Origin: Apricaphanius iberus
Lineage: Eukaryota; Chordata; Actinopteri; Cyprinodontiformes; Aphaniidae
Length of the DNA stretch: 64,000 nt
Reading direction: 5' to 3'
NCBI GenBank assembly: GCA_028564705.1
Contig: JAPXFQ010001700.1
Span: forward strand, 124,001 to 188,000
Part shown: piece after piece, positions 1-9,779 of the stretch
Position numbering within the stretch: the first letter of the stretch is position 1
How the letters are laid out: every line of letters starts with the position of its first letter
Position numbers and translations under genes: made by a program
The notes under the pieces: model-generated
Told to the model about the DNA's origin: nothing
What the model saw: only the letters and a program-made list of their open reading frames with translations
Databases searched by the model: none

Positions 1-985
1 TGCCTGGGGGTCCCGATTGCGGCCCGGCTCGGTCCTGGTGCATGCCTAGCTGGGCCATCCGCTGTGGCTTAACTGTGGCTCCCTGGCGTATGGGTGTGTG
101 GGGGGGGCCGGGTTGTTGGCGTTGGGTATTGGTCCGGGGTGGCGGCGGCGTGTATTGTCCGTCGATCGGCTGCAGGCGCCTCCTGCCCAGTGGCGGCGGC
201 AGGGGACCCCTCTCGGTGGGTCCCTGGTCGGGGCCCTGCTGGGGGGCAGGGTGCCCCTGATCCCCGTGGCCTCCGGGTCCTGTTCCGGGCCCGCCCTGGC
301 GGAGCCCGTGGGCTCGTCCCTGCGATCTCTCGGGGGCCCCAGCATTGCGGCTGCTTGGTGTTCCCCTGGGGCTTCCATCTGTTCCTCTCTTGGTGGGTGA
401 TCGGCCCTGGTCCGCCTGCGGCTCCTGCGCTCTGTGGGACTCTGGATGCATGCGTCTCCTGCCTTCTTCATGTCTGTGTCGATTCCTGTAGGACGGATTG
501 ACGGTTCCTTACACCAGCTATCAATCACTTGCATGGAGCAACCTTATTCAAACCTGCATGCTCGCACACACACATAGGTGTGGGGACATTGGTGTGGACG
601 GACATATCTTGAGCTGAGGTTATTGTCATTAGTTAGCTTTTACCAGGAGCTTAACAGAAACATTAGTATTGTGTTTATTAATCCATGCTTGTGTGTAGTG
701 AATGTGTAGTTCTTTATTTTTATTACTGGATCTGAACTATTGGTGTGGTTCTGTTCAGTTCGTTGTTTTTGTTTGTTTTGTTTTACCGCTTCTCTGCCAT
801 CCGGCAGAGGTGGAGGACTGGGATGTTTTCTTGTGTTCTTTGTTTGCCTCCCTGTCTTCTGTCGTCAGTTCGCGCCTCTGCTGGTGCGGTTTCCTTTCTT
901 CCTTCTTTTCTCGGTTTCGTGTCCATGACGTCAGGAAATTAAATCCTCAGTAATTACTAATAAAGATTATTTAATACATACACAT
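1..985. repeat. GC-rich dispersed repeat with T-rich end, cut by window edge
   Basis: Bases 1-530 are strongly G+C rich in an otherwise AT-rich window, followed by a (CA)n-like stretch near 570 and a T-rich block ending in ttactaataaagatt near 965. Overlapping frames on both strands are open only because GC-rich DNA has few stops. A block near 140-180 (ggtggcggcggcgtgtattg) resembles 51785-51830, suggesting one repeat family. The transposon class is not identifiable from the sequence. Confidence 0.55.
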
Positions 986-1457
986 CAAGTGGAGTGTTAC
1001 AGCAAAGATGTAATACTCTGCTTTGGAAAGTCAATCTGTTGGGCTTTTACTTGGTACTCAGACACCAATTCTGAGTGGCAAACTGATAGACAGGACACAT
1101 AAAAAAAAATAAAAATAAAAAAAAAAAGTAAAAAAGCAACTAGTAGCTGGTAAAAAAAACTCAGACCTCATTTCTTCCTGCAACACTTTCCAATTTACCT
1201 GACGGAATAGGAGATTGGGATTCATTTATCTGGCTCGGAATTGACTTATCTGTGACTGGAAAGAAAAGTGGTTAGTGCCTCTGCTCTGACTGCGACCCAA
1301 ATGACTTGGCTGCTCAGAACCATCACTGTCATGGTTTCAGGGATATTTGACCCATATGCAGATAGAATTAAAAGGTTAACAATGTCAATTGTGGAGGATA
1401 ATACAGCAGGGAAACAGCGACTCAGGGAGGATTCACTAGAGCAGTTGAAATTAATCA

Positions 1458-2080
1458 TTTAATCGATGCATCGCCATGCGGACACAAACGATGCAGCATC
1501 GCGGCAGAATCCCACCATAATCGATTATAACGTCATAATACTCCCCCCAAAGACCCCACAGTGTGAGAGCACGCACACACATGAGTGTGTGCTCAGTTAA
1601 TGCGCAAAACTGCTTTGGTCTCCTTTAAGGAACACCTATAATAGCCTATATCCATCAGTATTGTATACATTTACTGTGGGTTTTTGGAGAAAGACAGATA
1701 AAAACAGTCTTGATCTGACTTGTTTTCTCCCATCTATCAACTATTCTCGAATAAGAATACGTGAAGACTATTACACATAAAATCAGAAAATATTAAAATA
1801 GTTAAACGATTTTTTTTTTTTTAATCCTCATAAAGACTGTCTGTCTGTGTAAGTGTTCTCCTGTTTTTTGGGGCTTTTTTTTGGAAACAACTATGTTGTG
1901 GACAAATGTTTGATACATAACAAAACAAATGTCTGACATCTATTTATTATTGGAAACATTTATTATTAAAACATAGTTAATACTAATAAACTTAAATAAA
2001 ACAATAATCACGATACATCGACAAATGGGATCAAATCGCTGACTTTATAATTGAATCGAAACGTGAGACGTAAAAATTCG
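1458..2080. repeat. Probable degenerate hAT-type non-autonomous element
   Basis: The stretch opens with several ATCGAT/GATGCATCG motifs (1460-1530) and closes with similar motifs in inverse sense (2010-2080, tacatcgac, aattgaatcgaaac). AATCGAT-rich ends are typical of fish hAT-like MITEs. No coding potential or target duplication is clear. A (T)n run sits at 1810. Confidence 0.3.
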
Positions 2081-2085
2081 CGCCT

Positions 2086-2530
2086 CTAGCATTTGCCATC
2101 TGCAGGTGGACAGGGGAAGTTAGCAGCTGGCAGGATTTGTGGAGATCGGTAGATCAGGATTTTTGTGTAACTCACGGGAGGCAGGAGTATGTTGCAACTT
2201 GAGGAGGGTTTCAGGATCTGGCAGAGAGCGACTGTGCGGGTAGATGGATGTGGGGAAACTGACGCAGAGTAAGATGATGGTTGGAGAGTGGGCAGGCCGA
2301 GGAGAGTCAGAGTGCGGTTCTTGTTATGGCTCCTGTTGTCTAAGTGGAATCCAGAATTCAAAGGAGATCACTGGAAACAGGAGTAAGTCAGGGCACGAAG
2401 GAGAACTCGGGAGACAGGCTCAGAACCAGGGAGATCCTGCAGAGAATACAAGTAGTAAGTACACAAAGGGAGTCTTGGGGGAAAACAGGCTAGAAATCAG
2501 GAAAGTCTCGAGGACGGCTCTGTGTTACTG
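2086..2530. repeat. G/A-rich unclassified repeat, possibly LTR or UTR of the adjacent gypsy relic
   Basis: The purine-rich strand has loosely repeated words such as cagg, gggaga and aaccagg. It lies on the 3' side of the minus-strand gypsy relic at 2715-3210, where a 3' LTR would be expected. No TG...CA ends or paired LTR were found, so the link is positional only. Confidence 0.25.
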
Positions 2531-2714
2531 AGTAGGTCAACAACCAGGCATCGATTGAGCTTCTAACAGCTCCTTAAGAAGCTTCTGTATGTCCGATGAG
2601 TCCCAGGTGTTTCCAATCAGACTGTTCATGCCCTCCAGTGAAGATCTTCTCTGAAAAGATGTCTCACTTGGCACAGAAAAAACACAGTCGTTCACAGAAT
2701 CTAACATTACCCCC

Positions 2715-3210
2715 TCAATGGCCGTCACCTGGCGGCTGAGCATGGGAAGTCTCAAATGCTCTAAAAAGACTAGGGTTTTCAATAAATAATATAGGTACCC
2801 AAGAACTGTCCTCAGGACCGTATCCCTCCCAGGTAACGAGGTACTGGAAGCCCCTACCTCGACAACAAACATCCAGTGTACACAAGGCGACCATCAACAA
2901 TGCGGGTGGGGGACAAGTTGGGGACACAGGGGACTGGAAGACACGGGCTCAATCAGAGAGACGTGGAACACAGGGTGAAAGTGAATGGTGGGTGGAAGTA
3001 TAAGTCGAACGGAATTAGGACTAAGAACCATTTAAATTTTTCTATGGACCAATAAACCAGGGTTACATTTTTTTGCATGTTTTTGAGGTGAATATCATGG
3101 GTGGAGAGCCAAACTTTCAGACCCGGGACGTAACTGGGTGCAGGGAGACGTCTGAAGTTAGCAAGACGGATGTTGTGCTCACGGGTATGATTCAGAGCTG
3201 CAACCATCTG
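2715..3210 (-). pseudogene. Ty3/gypsy chromovirus pol relic: integrase C-terminus and chromodomain
   Basis: Two broken frames on the minus strand read in pol order. The first (3207 downward) has ALNHTREHNIRLANFRRLPAP followed by GLKVWLSTHDIHLK, which resembles the GQKVWLST box near the integrase C-terminus of fish chromoviruses. The second (2927 downward) has [21 protein letters not shown], the aromatic core of a chromodomain, which in these elements directs insertion to marked chromatin. Frames are shifted and interrupted, and reverse transcriptase, RNase H and gag are absent. This is a dead 5'-less fragment. Confidence 0.7.
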
Positions 3211-3304
3211 GGATCAGTTACGTTTACAACGTCAGAGATGGGCACGGACAGAAGGGGCGGTAGCCAATCAATTATCCGCGGGAAATAGGTTAACCTTAAC
3301 TTAC

Positions 3305-3460
3305 TGGTGGTGGTGTTATTATGGTGTGGGCGGATTTTTTTTTGGCAAACTTTGGACTTCCTAGATCCAAATAAGCATTGTTGAAACACTGCAGCCTACC
3401 ACCGTATTGTTGCTTACCATGACCACTATCTATCTGTCCGTCTCTTCTGCAACAAAAACA
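3305..3460 (+). pseudogene. Tc1-like transposase fragment
   Basis: The stretch from ggtgttattatggtgtgggc through tttggacttcctagatcc and cagcctaccaccgtattgtt to the gaccac block near 3420 follows the middle of a common teleost Tc1-type transposase (GVMVWG box, then a stretch leading to the second catalytic aspartate). It is interrupted and only about 150 bp survive. No inverted terminal repeats are visible. Confidence 0.5.
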
Positions 3461-4660
3461 TCATTATAACTTAACAAAATCTTTTGTAACAACTTAAAAT
3501 ATGTTTTTAAGTTCTGCTGAGAACTTTTAATGCTGATTACTACCAAATGCCACATACTTTAGTTATAATACTAAAACTGCAATCCCTGGAGTGGGATCTT
3601 TTTAAGGAATAGCTTCAATTAAAGCAATTTTAGAAACTTGCACTCAGTAATGAGGAGAGATCGTATCACCCGTTGGGTTTCAGCATTTTCTACTACACAT
3701 CTATTACGATATAAGGAAATTTGCTTTCAGACGCCGCATGGTGATTTAATATGAGAAGAAAAGCTTATTTAAAATGGTTCAGATAAGACTGTATGTGAAG
3801 GAAGTGTATGTAATTACCTAGGTTCTGTTAAGAATCAGAAATATAATGAAGCGCCATCAAACACCAAGGTAATCTTTGTGTTTGAACAACCAGAAAATTC
3901 TGAGTTTAATTAGTCAGGTATAATCCAGGTGGTTGTTATAAAAATGTGGGTTTTATTTTGACATTTTTAATACTAAGGATTTTCTCAGAAAAAGTATCAC
4001 CTAATTTATTAACTTTGCTGACATGAACCCATAAGATTTCTTGGGGGTTTGTGTAATTTTTCAGGGTTATTTGTTTAGGTTAATTTGAAATATCTGCTGG
4101 TTTTTCTTTTGAAACTGAAAAAGCTGTTTTATTTTCGTCACCTTTTCCTTGGTTTGCTTTATGGTTGTACTAGTTTTACCCCTTTCTTCGACTTGATCCT
4201 AGTTTTAAATTAAAAAAATATTTTTTCTGTACTTGTTTCCCAAAACCAAAATACATCAAATGAAACCTCTACTTCAAAGGACAGATTTGACATTGTTAGC
4301 ACTATAATCCAATTTGAAAGGTGGCAGAATGAATGGGATAAAGAAAAAAAGGAAGATGGCATTGCAAAATACAAAGAAAACTTGGAAAGATGAGAGAAGG
4401 TGGGTTAAACAGAACAGAGGATGTAATAATATCATCTTAGATTTAATAATATCTAAGAGTAGGACATACTGGTTTAAATAGCACATTATTCAAAATAGGA
4501 AAACATGTTCATGGGAATTGTATTCATTGTAATCAGGGAGAAACAGTTGAACACGTAACGATTATTTGTAAAAAATATACAATGCAAAGACATAATATGA
4601 TACAAAATCTTGAAAAAATTAAAGTACGATATAGAATAACAGAAATGTTGGAAAAAAATA
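3461..4660. other. AT-rich intergenic DNA, nothing recognised
   Basis: No convincing exon, RNA gene or transposon end was seen. Open frames are short and composition-driven. The stretch near 4300-4640 has weak reverse-transcriptase-like wording (aacagagga, cattgtaatcagggagaaac) but is too poor to call. Confidence 0.4.
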
Positions 4661-4674
4661 TATATATGTGTAAG

Positions 4675-4714
<40 letters not shown>

Positions 4715-4763
4715 AGGAGAAGAAGAAGAAGAAGAAGAAGAAGAAGAAGAAGAAGAAGAAGAA
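4675..4763 (+). repeat. Compound microsatellite (TA)n-(GAA)n
   Basis: A TA tract (about 4684-4711) is followed directly by a pure GAA/AAG tract of about 15 units (about 4717-4763). Translated frames through it are artefacts. Confidence 0.9.
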
Positions 4764-4935
4764 ACAGGGAATTTTAATATCATTCTCTTGTGTGTTACAA
4801 TCTTCATGGCAAAGTTTGTGTTTGATACATTGGTACCTGTCTCTTTTTGCTTGTGTGAGTAGTGTGTTTAAAATGTTTCTTTGCCATGTGCCATATATTC
4901 AGAGTGAATGAGTGGATTGATGAATTATCAATTTA

Positions 4936-4950
4936 ATGGTCCACTTTAAC
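4936..4950 (+). repeat. Target-site duplication, left copy, of the Rex3-type LINE
   Basis: The 15-bp string atggtccactttaac here recurs exactly at 8312-8326. It abuts the 5' end of the LINE (ccctccctggctgcc). Its first four bases could also belong to the GATG tail, leaving 11 unambiguous bases. Confidence 0.9.
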
Positions 4951-7900
4951 CCCTCCCTGGCTGCCACCTTATCGCGGTGGAGGGGTTTGAGTGTCCCAAT
5001 GATCCTGGGAGCTATGTTGTCTGGGGCTTTATGCCCCTGGTAGGGTCACCCATGGCAAACTGGTCCTAGGTGAGGGATCAGACAAAGTGCAGCCCGACGA
5101 CCCCTATGATGAATCAAATAAATGGATCTAGTGTTCCCTCGCCCGGACGCGGGTCACCGGGGCCCCACTCTGGAGCCAGGCCTGGAGGTGGGGCATGTTG
5201 GCGAGCGCCTGGTGGCCGGGCCTTTTTCCATGGGGCCCGGCCGGGCTTAGCCCGAAGAGGAAACATGGGCCCCCCTTCCCATGACCTCACCACCTGTGGG
5301 AGGGGCCATAGGGGTCGGGTGCCGTGCAAGACGGGCGGTGGCCGAAGGCGGGGACCTTGGTGGTCCGATCCTCGGCTGCAGAAGCTGGCTCTTGGGACGT
5401 GGAACGTCACCTCTCTGGTGGGGAAGGAGCCGGAGCTGGTGTGCGAGGCTGAGAGGTTCCGACTGGACATCGTCGGCCTTGCCTCGACGCATGGCTCTGG
5501 CTCTGGAACCCGTCTCCTCGAGAGGGGTTGGACTCTCTTCCACTCTGGAGTTGCTCCCGGTGAGAGGCGCCGAGCTGGGGTGGGCATACTTGTTGCCCCC
5601 CATCTCGGCGCCTGTACGTTGGGGTTTACCCCGGTGAGTGAGAGGGTAGCCTCCCTCCGCCTACGGGTGGGGGGACGGGTGCTGACTATTGTTTGTGCTT
5701 ATGCACCGAACAGTAGATCAGACTACCCACCCTTCTTGGAGTCCTTGGAGGGGGTGCTGGAGAGTGCTCCTTCTGGAGACTCCCTCATTCTCCTGGGAGA
5801 CTTCAACGCTCACGTTGGCAATGACAGTGAGACCTGGAGAGGCGTGGTTGGGCGGTATGGCCCCCCCGATCTGAACCCGAGCGGTGTTTTGTTGTTGGAC
5901 TTCTGTGCTCGTCATGGATTGTCCATAACGAACACCATGTTCAAGCATAAGGGTGTTCATGTGTGCACTTGGCACCAGGACACCCTAGGCCGCGGCTCGA
6001 TGATCGACCTGGTTGTCGTTTCATCTGACCTGCGGCCGCATGTTTTGGACACTCGGGTGAAGAGAGGGGCGGAGCTATCCACCGACCACTACCTGGTGGT
6101 GAGTTGGCTCCGGTGGTGGGGGAAGACGCCGGACAGACCTGGTAGGCCCAAACGTGTTGTGAGGGTCTGCTGGGAACGTCTGGCGGAGTCTCCTGTCAGA
6201 AGGGGTTTCAACTCTCACCTCCGACAGGACTTCAAACACGTCCCGGGGGAGGCGGGGGACATTGAGTCCGAATGGGCCATGTTCCGTGCCTCCATTGTCG
6301 AAGCGGCTGACCGTAGTTGTGGCCGCAAGGTAGTTGGTGCCTGTCGTGGCGGCAACCCTCGAACCCGCTGGTGGACACCGGCGGTGAGGGATGCTGTCAA
6401 GCTGAAGAAGGAGTCCTATCGGGCCTTCTTGGCCTGTGGGACTCCGGAAGCAGCTGATAGGTACCGGCAGGCCAAGCGGAGTGCGGCTCGGATGGTCGCT
6501 GAGGCAAAAACTCGGGCGTGGGAGGAGTTTGGAGAGACCATGGAGAACGACTTCCGTATGGCTTCGAAGCGATTCTGGTCCACCATCCGGCGTCTCAGGG
6601 GGGGGAAGCGGTCTGCCGCCAACACTGTTTACAGTGGGGGCGGTGTGCTGCTGACCTCAACGCGGGACGTTTTGGGTCGGTGGATGGAATACTTCGAAGA
6701 CCTCCTCAATCCCACCGACACGCCTTCCTGTTTGGAAGCAGAGTCTGGGGACTCTGGGACGGACTCTCCAATCTCTGGGGCTGAAGTCGCCGAGGTTGTT
6801 AAAAAGCTCCTCGGTGGTAAGGCTCCGGGGGTGGATGAGATTCGGCCGGAGTTCCTCAAGGCTCTGGATGTTGTAGGGCTGTGTTGGTTGACGCGGCTCT
6901 GCAATATTGCGTGGACATCGGGGGCAGTTCCCTTGGATTGGCAGACCGGGGTGGTGGTCCCCCTCTTTAAAAAGGGGGACCACAGAGTGTGTTCCAACTA
7001 CAGGGGGATCACACTTCTGAGCCTCCCTGGTAAGGTCTATTCAGGGGTTCTGGAGAGGAGGGTACGACGGATAGTCGAACCTCGGATCCAGGAGGAACAA
7101 TGCGGTTTTCGTCCTGGCCGTGGAACACTGGACCAGCTCTACACCCTCGGCAGGGTCCTGGAGGGTGCGTGGGAGTTCGCCCAACCAGTCTACATGTGCT
7201 TTGTGGACTTGGAGAAGGCGTTCGACCGTGTCCCTCGGGGTGTCCTGTGGGGGGTACTCCGGGAGTATGGGGTACCAGGCCCTCTGATACGGGCTGTTAG
7301 GTCCCTATATGACCGGTGTCAGAGTCTGGTTCGCATTGCCGGCAGTAAGTCGGACTCGTTTCCAGTGAGAGTTGGACTCCGCCAAGGTTGCCCTTTATCA
7401 CCGATCCTGTTCATAACGTTTATGGACAGGATTTCTAGGTGCAGCCAAGGTGTTGAGGGGATCCGTTTTGGTGACCTCAGGATCGGGTCTCTGCTTTTCG
7501 CAGATGATGTGGTCTTGTTGGCTTCGTCTGAACGTGATCTACAGCTCTCGTTGGAGCGGTTCGCAGCCGAGTGTGAAGCGGCTGGGATGAGGATCAGCAC
7601 CTCCAAATCCGAGACCATGGTCTTGAGTCGGAAAAGGGTAGGGTGCTCTCTTCGGGTTGGGGATGAGGTCCTTCCTCAAGTGGAGGAGTTTAGGTATCTG
7701 GGGGTCTTGTTCACGAATGAGGGAAAAATGGAGCGGGAGATCGATGGACGGATTGGTAGGGCGTCTGCAGTCATGCGGGCGCTGTACCGGTCTGTCGTGG
7801 TGAAGAGAGAGCTGAGTCGAAAGGCGAAGCTCTCGATTTACCGGTCGATCTACGTTCCTACCCTCATCTATGGTCACGAACGCTGGGTGGTGACCGAAAG

Positions 7901-8311
7901 AACGAGATCACGGATACAGGCGGCTGAAATGAGTTTCCTCCGTAGGGTGGCTGGGCTCTCCCTTAGAGATAGGGTGAGAAGCTCGGTCATCCGGAGGGAG
8001 CTCAGAGTAGAGCCGCTGCTCCTCCACATCGAGAGGAGCCAGTTGAGGTGGCTCGGGCATCTAGTCAGGATGCCTCCTGGACGCCTCCCTGGTGAGGTGT
8101 TCCGGGCATGTCCCACCGGGAGGAGACCCAGGGGAAGACCCAGGACCCGTTGGAGAGATTATGTCTCCCAGCTGGCCTGGGAACGCCTCGGGATTCCTCC
8201 CGAGGAGCTGGCCCAAGTGGCCGGGGAGAGGCAAGTCTGGGTCTCCTTGCTTAGGCTACTGCCCCCGCGACCCGACCCCGGATAAGCGGAGGAAGATGGA
8301 TGGATGGATGG
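4951..8311 (+). mobile_element. Full-length Rex3-like (RTE clade) non-LTR retrotransposon
   Basis: A 3361-bp element has a short GC-rich 5' leader, one long open frame (5106-8285) and a 3' end aagcggaggaagatgg running into (GATG)n. It is bounded by perfect 15-bp target duplications at 4936-4950 and 8312-8326. GATG-type tails and a single endonuclease plus reverse transcriptase frame are features of the teleost Rex3 family. The intact frame and unmutated duplications indicate a young, possibly still competent copy. A second copy lies 1.5 kb away in the opposite orientation. Confidence 0.9.
5106..8285 (+). CDS. LINE endonuclease-reverse transcriptase (Rex3/RTE type), uninterrupted
   Basis: This protein nicks target DNA and copies element RNA by target-primed reverse transcription. 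The open frame extends upstream to 5070, but its first in-frame ATG pair is at 5106, giving 1059 residues. Using numbering from 5070, an APE-type endonuclease starts near residue 108 (LGTWNVTSL). It has GDFNAH at 243-248 and a STDH catalytic dyad near 337-340. The reverse transcriptase spans roughly 590-850, with [26 protein letters not shown] near 717, LRQGCPLSP and the catalytic FADD near 810. A C-terminal basic region includes [16 protein letters not shown]. The usual endonuclease E(T/K) position reads STH, which may be normal for this family. There is no RNase H or gag-like ORF1, as expected for RTE. Confidence 0.9.
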   Translation: MMNQINGSSVPSPGRGSPGPHSGARPGGGACWRAPGGRAFFHGARPGLARRGNMGPPSHDLTTCGRGHRGRVPCKTGGGRRRGPWWSDPRLQKLALGTWNVTSLVGKEPELVCEAERFRLDIVGLASTHGSGSGTRLLERGWTLFHSGVAPGERRRAGVGILVAPHLGACTLGFTPVSERVASLRLRVGGRVLTIVCAYAPNSRSDYPPFLESLEGVLESAPSGDSLILLGDFNAHVGNDSETWRGVVGRYGPPDLNPSGVLLLDFCARHGLSITNTMFKHKGVHVCTWHQDTLGRGSMIDLVVVSSDLRPHVLDTRVKRGAELSTDHYLVVSWLRWWGKTPDRPGRPKRVVRVCWERLAESPVRRGFNSHLRQDFKHVPGEAGDIESEWAMFRASIVEAADRSCGRKVVGACRGGNPRTRWWTPAVRDAVKLKKESYRAFLACGTPEAADRYRQAKRSAARMVAEAKTRAWEEFGETMENDFRMASKRFWSTIRRLRGGKRSAANTVYSGGGVLLTSTRDVLGRWMEYFEDLLNPTDTPSCLEAESGDSGTDSPISGAEVAEVVKKLLGGKAPGVDEIRPEFLKALDVVGLCWLTRLCNIAWTSGAVPLDWQTGVVVPLFKKGDHRVCSNYRGITLLSLPGKVYSGVLERRVRRIVEPRIQEEQCGFRPGRGTLDQLYTLGRVLEGAWEFAQPVYMCFVDLEKAFDRVPRGVLWGVLREYGVPGPLIRAVRSLYDRCQSLVRIAGSKSDSFPVRVGLRQGCPLSPILFITFMDRISRCSQGVEGIRFGDLRIGSLLFADDVVLLASSERDLQLSLERFAAECEAAGMRISTSKSETMVLSRKRVGCSLRVGDEVLPQVEEFRYLGVLFTNEGKMEREIDGRIGRASAVMRALYRSVVVKRELSRKAKLSIYRSIYVPTLIYGHERWVVTERTRSRIQAAEMSFLRRVAGLSLRDRVRSSVIRRELRVEPLLLHIERSQLRWLGHLVRMPPGRLPGEVFRACPTGRRPRGRPRTRWRDYVSQLAWERLGIPPEELAQVAGERQVWVSLLRLLPPRPDPG

Positions 8312-8326
8312 ATGGTCCACTTTAAC
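8312..8326 (+). repeat. Target-site duplication, right copy, of the Rex3-type LINE
   Basis: Exact match to 4936-4950, immediately after the GATG tail. Confidence 0.9.
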
Positions 8327-8990
8327 TTTTAATCCAGCTGCTTGCATTTTTTTCAGCAAAGTAAAATTGCCAGTGAATTGTAGCATGAGTTGCACAATAT
8401 CTGTCTTGGTATTTATGTATTTCTATGTCTGGGATTTATTCTTACGTCTTTGTAGAATGAATGTTGCTGTAGAGTAAAATACATTGTTGTATTTAAATTT
8501 AAAATATTTGAGCATGTAAAAATCAATCAAATTACTAATTCTTGTGTATTTTTTTTTTCTATTTACTTTTAAGGTTTTTCACCTTTTTGGGTGTTTGAAA
8601 AGAAATCATGCTGAATTGAATGACAATAAAAGAAAAGAAACAAAGAGAATCAAAACAACTGCCTCTGAGTGAATTCCTCTATAACCTCCAAGCCGATCCC
8701 TTTCAAGTTGGGGTTTGAGGTAGTACAAAAGTACAAAAATTGCCGAAGAAACTTGACACAACCAGATGGTGCAGTCTTTGGATTCGGACTGAGCCGTGTT
8801 ATCGGCTAAGGTTTTATACAAATGCGGAAGAACCAATTTAATGTTTTTCTTTTTAATCTCCACAAAATATTTATAGCTATGTTGTGTTAAAATGTCGTCA
8901 AGGTGTATGGTTTTATTTATTTTTTTTGCGCTACCTTGTTTTGGAAATTCAGCATAACAGCTTTAAAGAGCTCAAATATAAATCTGACTG
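8327..8990. other. AT-rich spacer between the two convergent Rex3 copies, nothing recognised
   Basis: No exon, tail or TIR was recognised. Frames on the minus strand (for example 8606-8863) show no family resemblance. Confidence 0.4.
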
Positions 8991-9215
8991 TAAGACAAGA
9001 CTCACACATCTAAGATTTAAAACTTGGCTATGACTTGCCCCTCAAAAACTCCATCCAGATCTACTTCCTGAAGGATTTAGACTTGATCTGCCCCTTCAAG
9101 ACTTGATTCTTGATAACTTCTTGCCTCTCAAAGAACTGAGACCGGATTTACCTTTAAACAATTTCAGAGAGTTGAGACTTTGGAGTTAAATTGGACTTTC
9201 CCCTTAAACTTGGAA
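8991..9215. repeat. Degenerate ACTTG-rich simple repeat
   Basis: Words such as gacttgcccct, agacttgatct, aagacttgattcttg and gttgagactttgg recur at irregular spacing. This resembles a diverged acttg/gacttg minisatellite-like tract often seen in fish DNA. It has no coding value. Confidence 0.5.
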
Positions 9216-9779
9216 ATGACCGATAAACATTTGTGAGTTTATGTGTTGTCTACTCCTTAGGTGGTTGGGGTGCTTTTATTGATGGCTTTTTGACACTTCA
9301 CACATAAACGTGACATGTGAGGCCTGTCACAACTCGAAACATTTCACACTGAGGCCAATTAGTCCTTTGTCCCTTCTGCTAAAGGTGTGCGCTAAATTCT
9401 GGGGCACTTGTCTCTTACAGCAGGAGGTCAGTAGGCGTTTTTATGCTGCAAAAGGAAGCTTGCTGGGGAAATGGCGGAGGGAATGAAACAAAACAAAACA
9501 GCCAAAGGTGTTGACATCCTTACAGACTGAGGAGAAACTGTGCAAATGCGGAGGGGAAACAAATACACTACAGATGGGAGATCATAAATATCTATGCTGC
9601 TTGGATTATAGGAAAGTAACCCATATGTTCTCAGTCTTAGCGTGTATGGCCTATCAACTGGGCATTTGTGAAAACAATTTAGACTAATCACTTCACCAAA
9701 TCATCAGACTTTTAATCAGTCTGCAGGGAATAGCTGCAAAAGATTTTTAAAATCTAAACATAACTTGATTTAATTTAAT

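Noticed and set aside
42..534. Overlapping long frames on both strands in the GC-rich start of the window
   Set aside because: All frames are open because stop codons are rare in GC-rich DNA. The residues are G/W/R/P-rich and no domain or splice pattern supports a gene.
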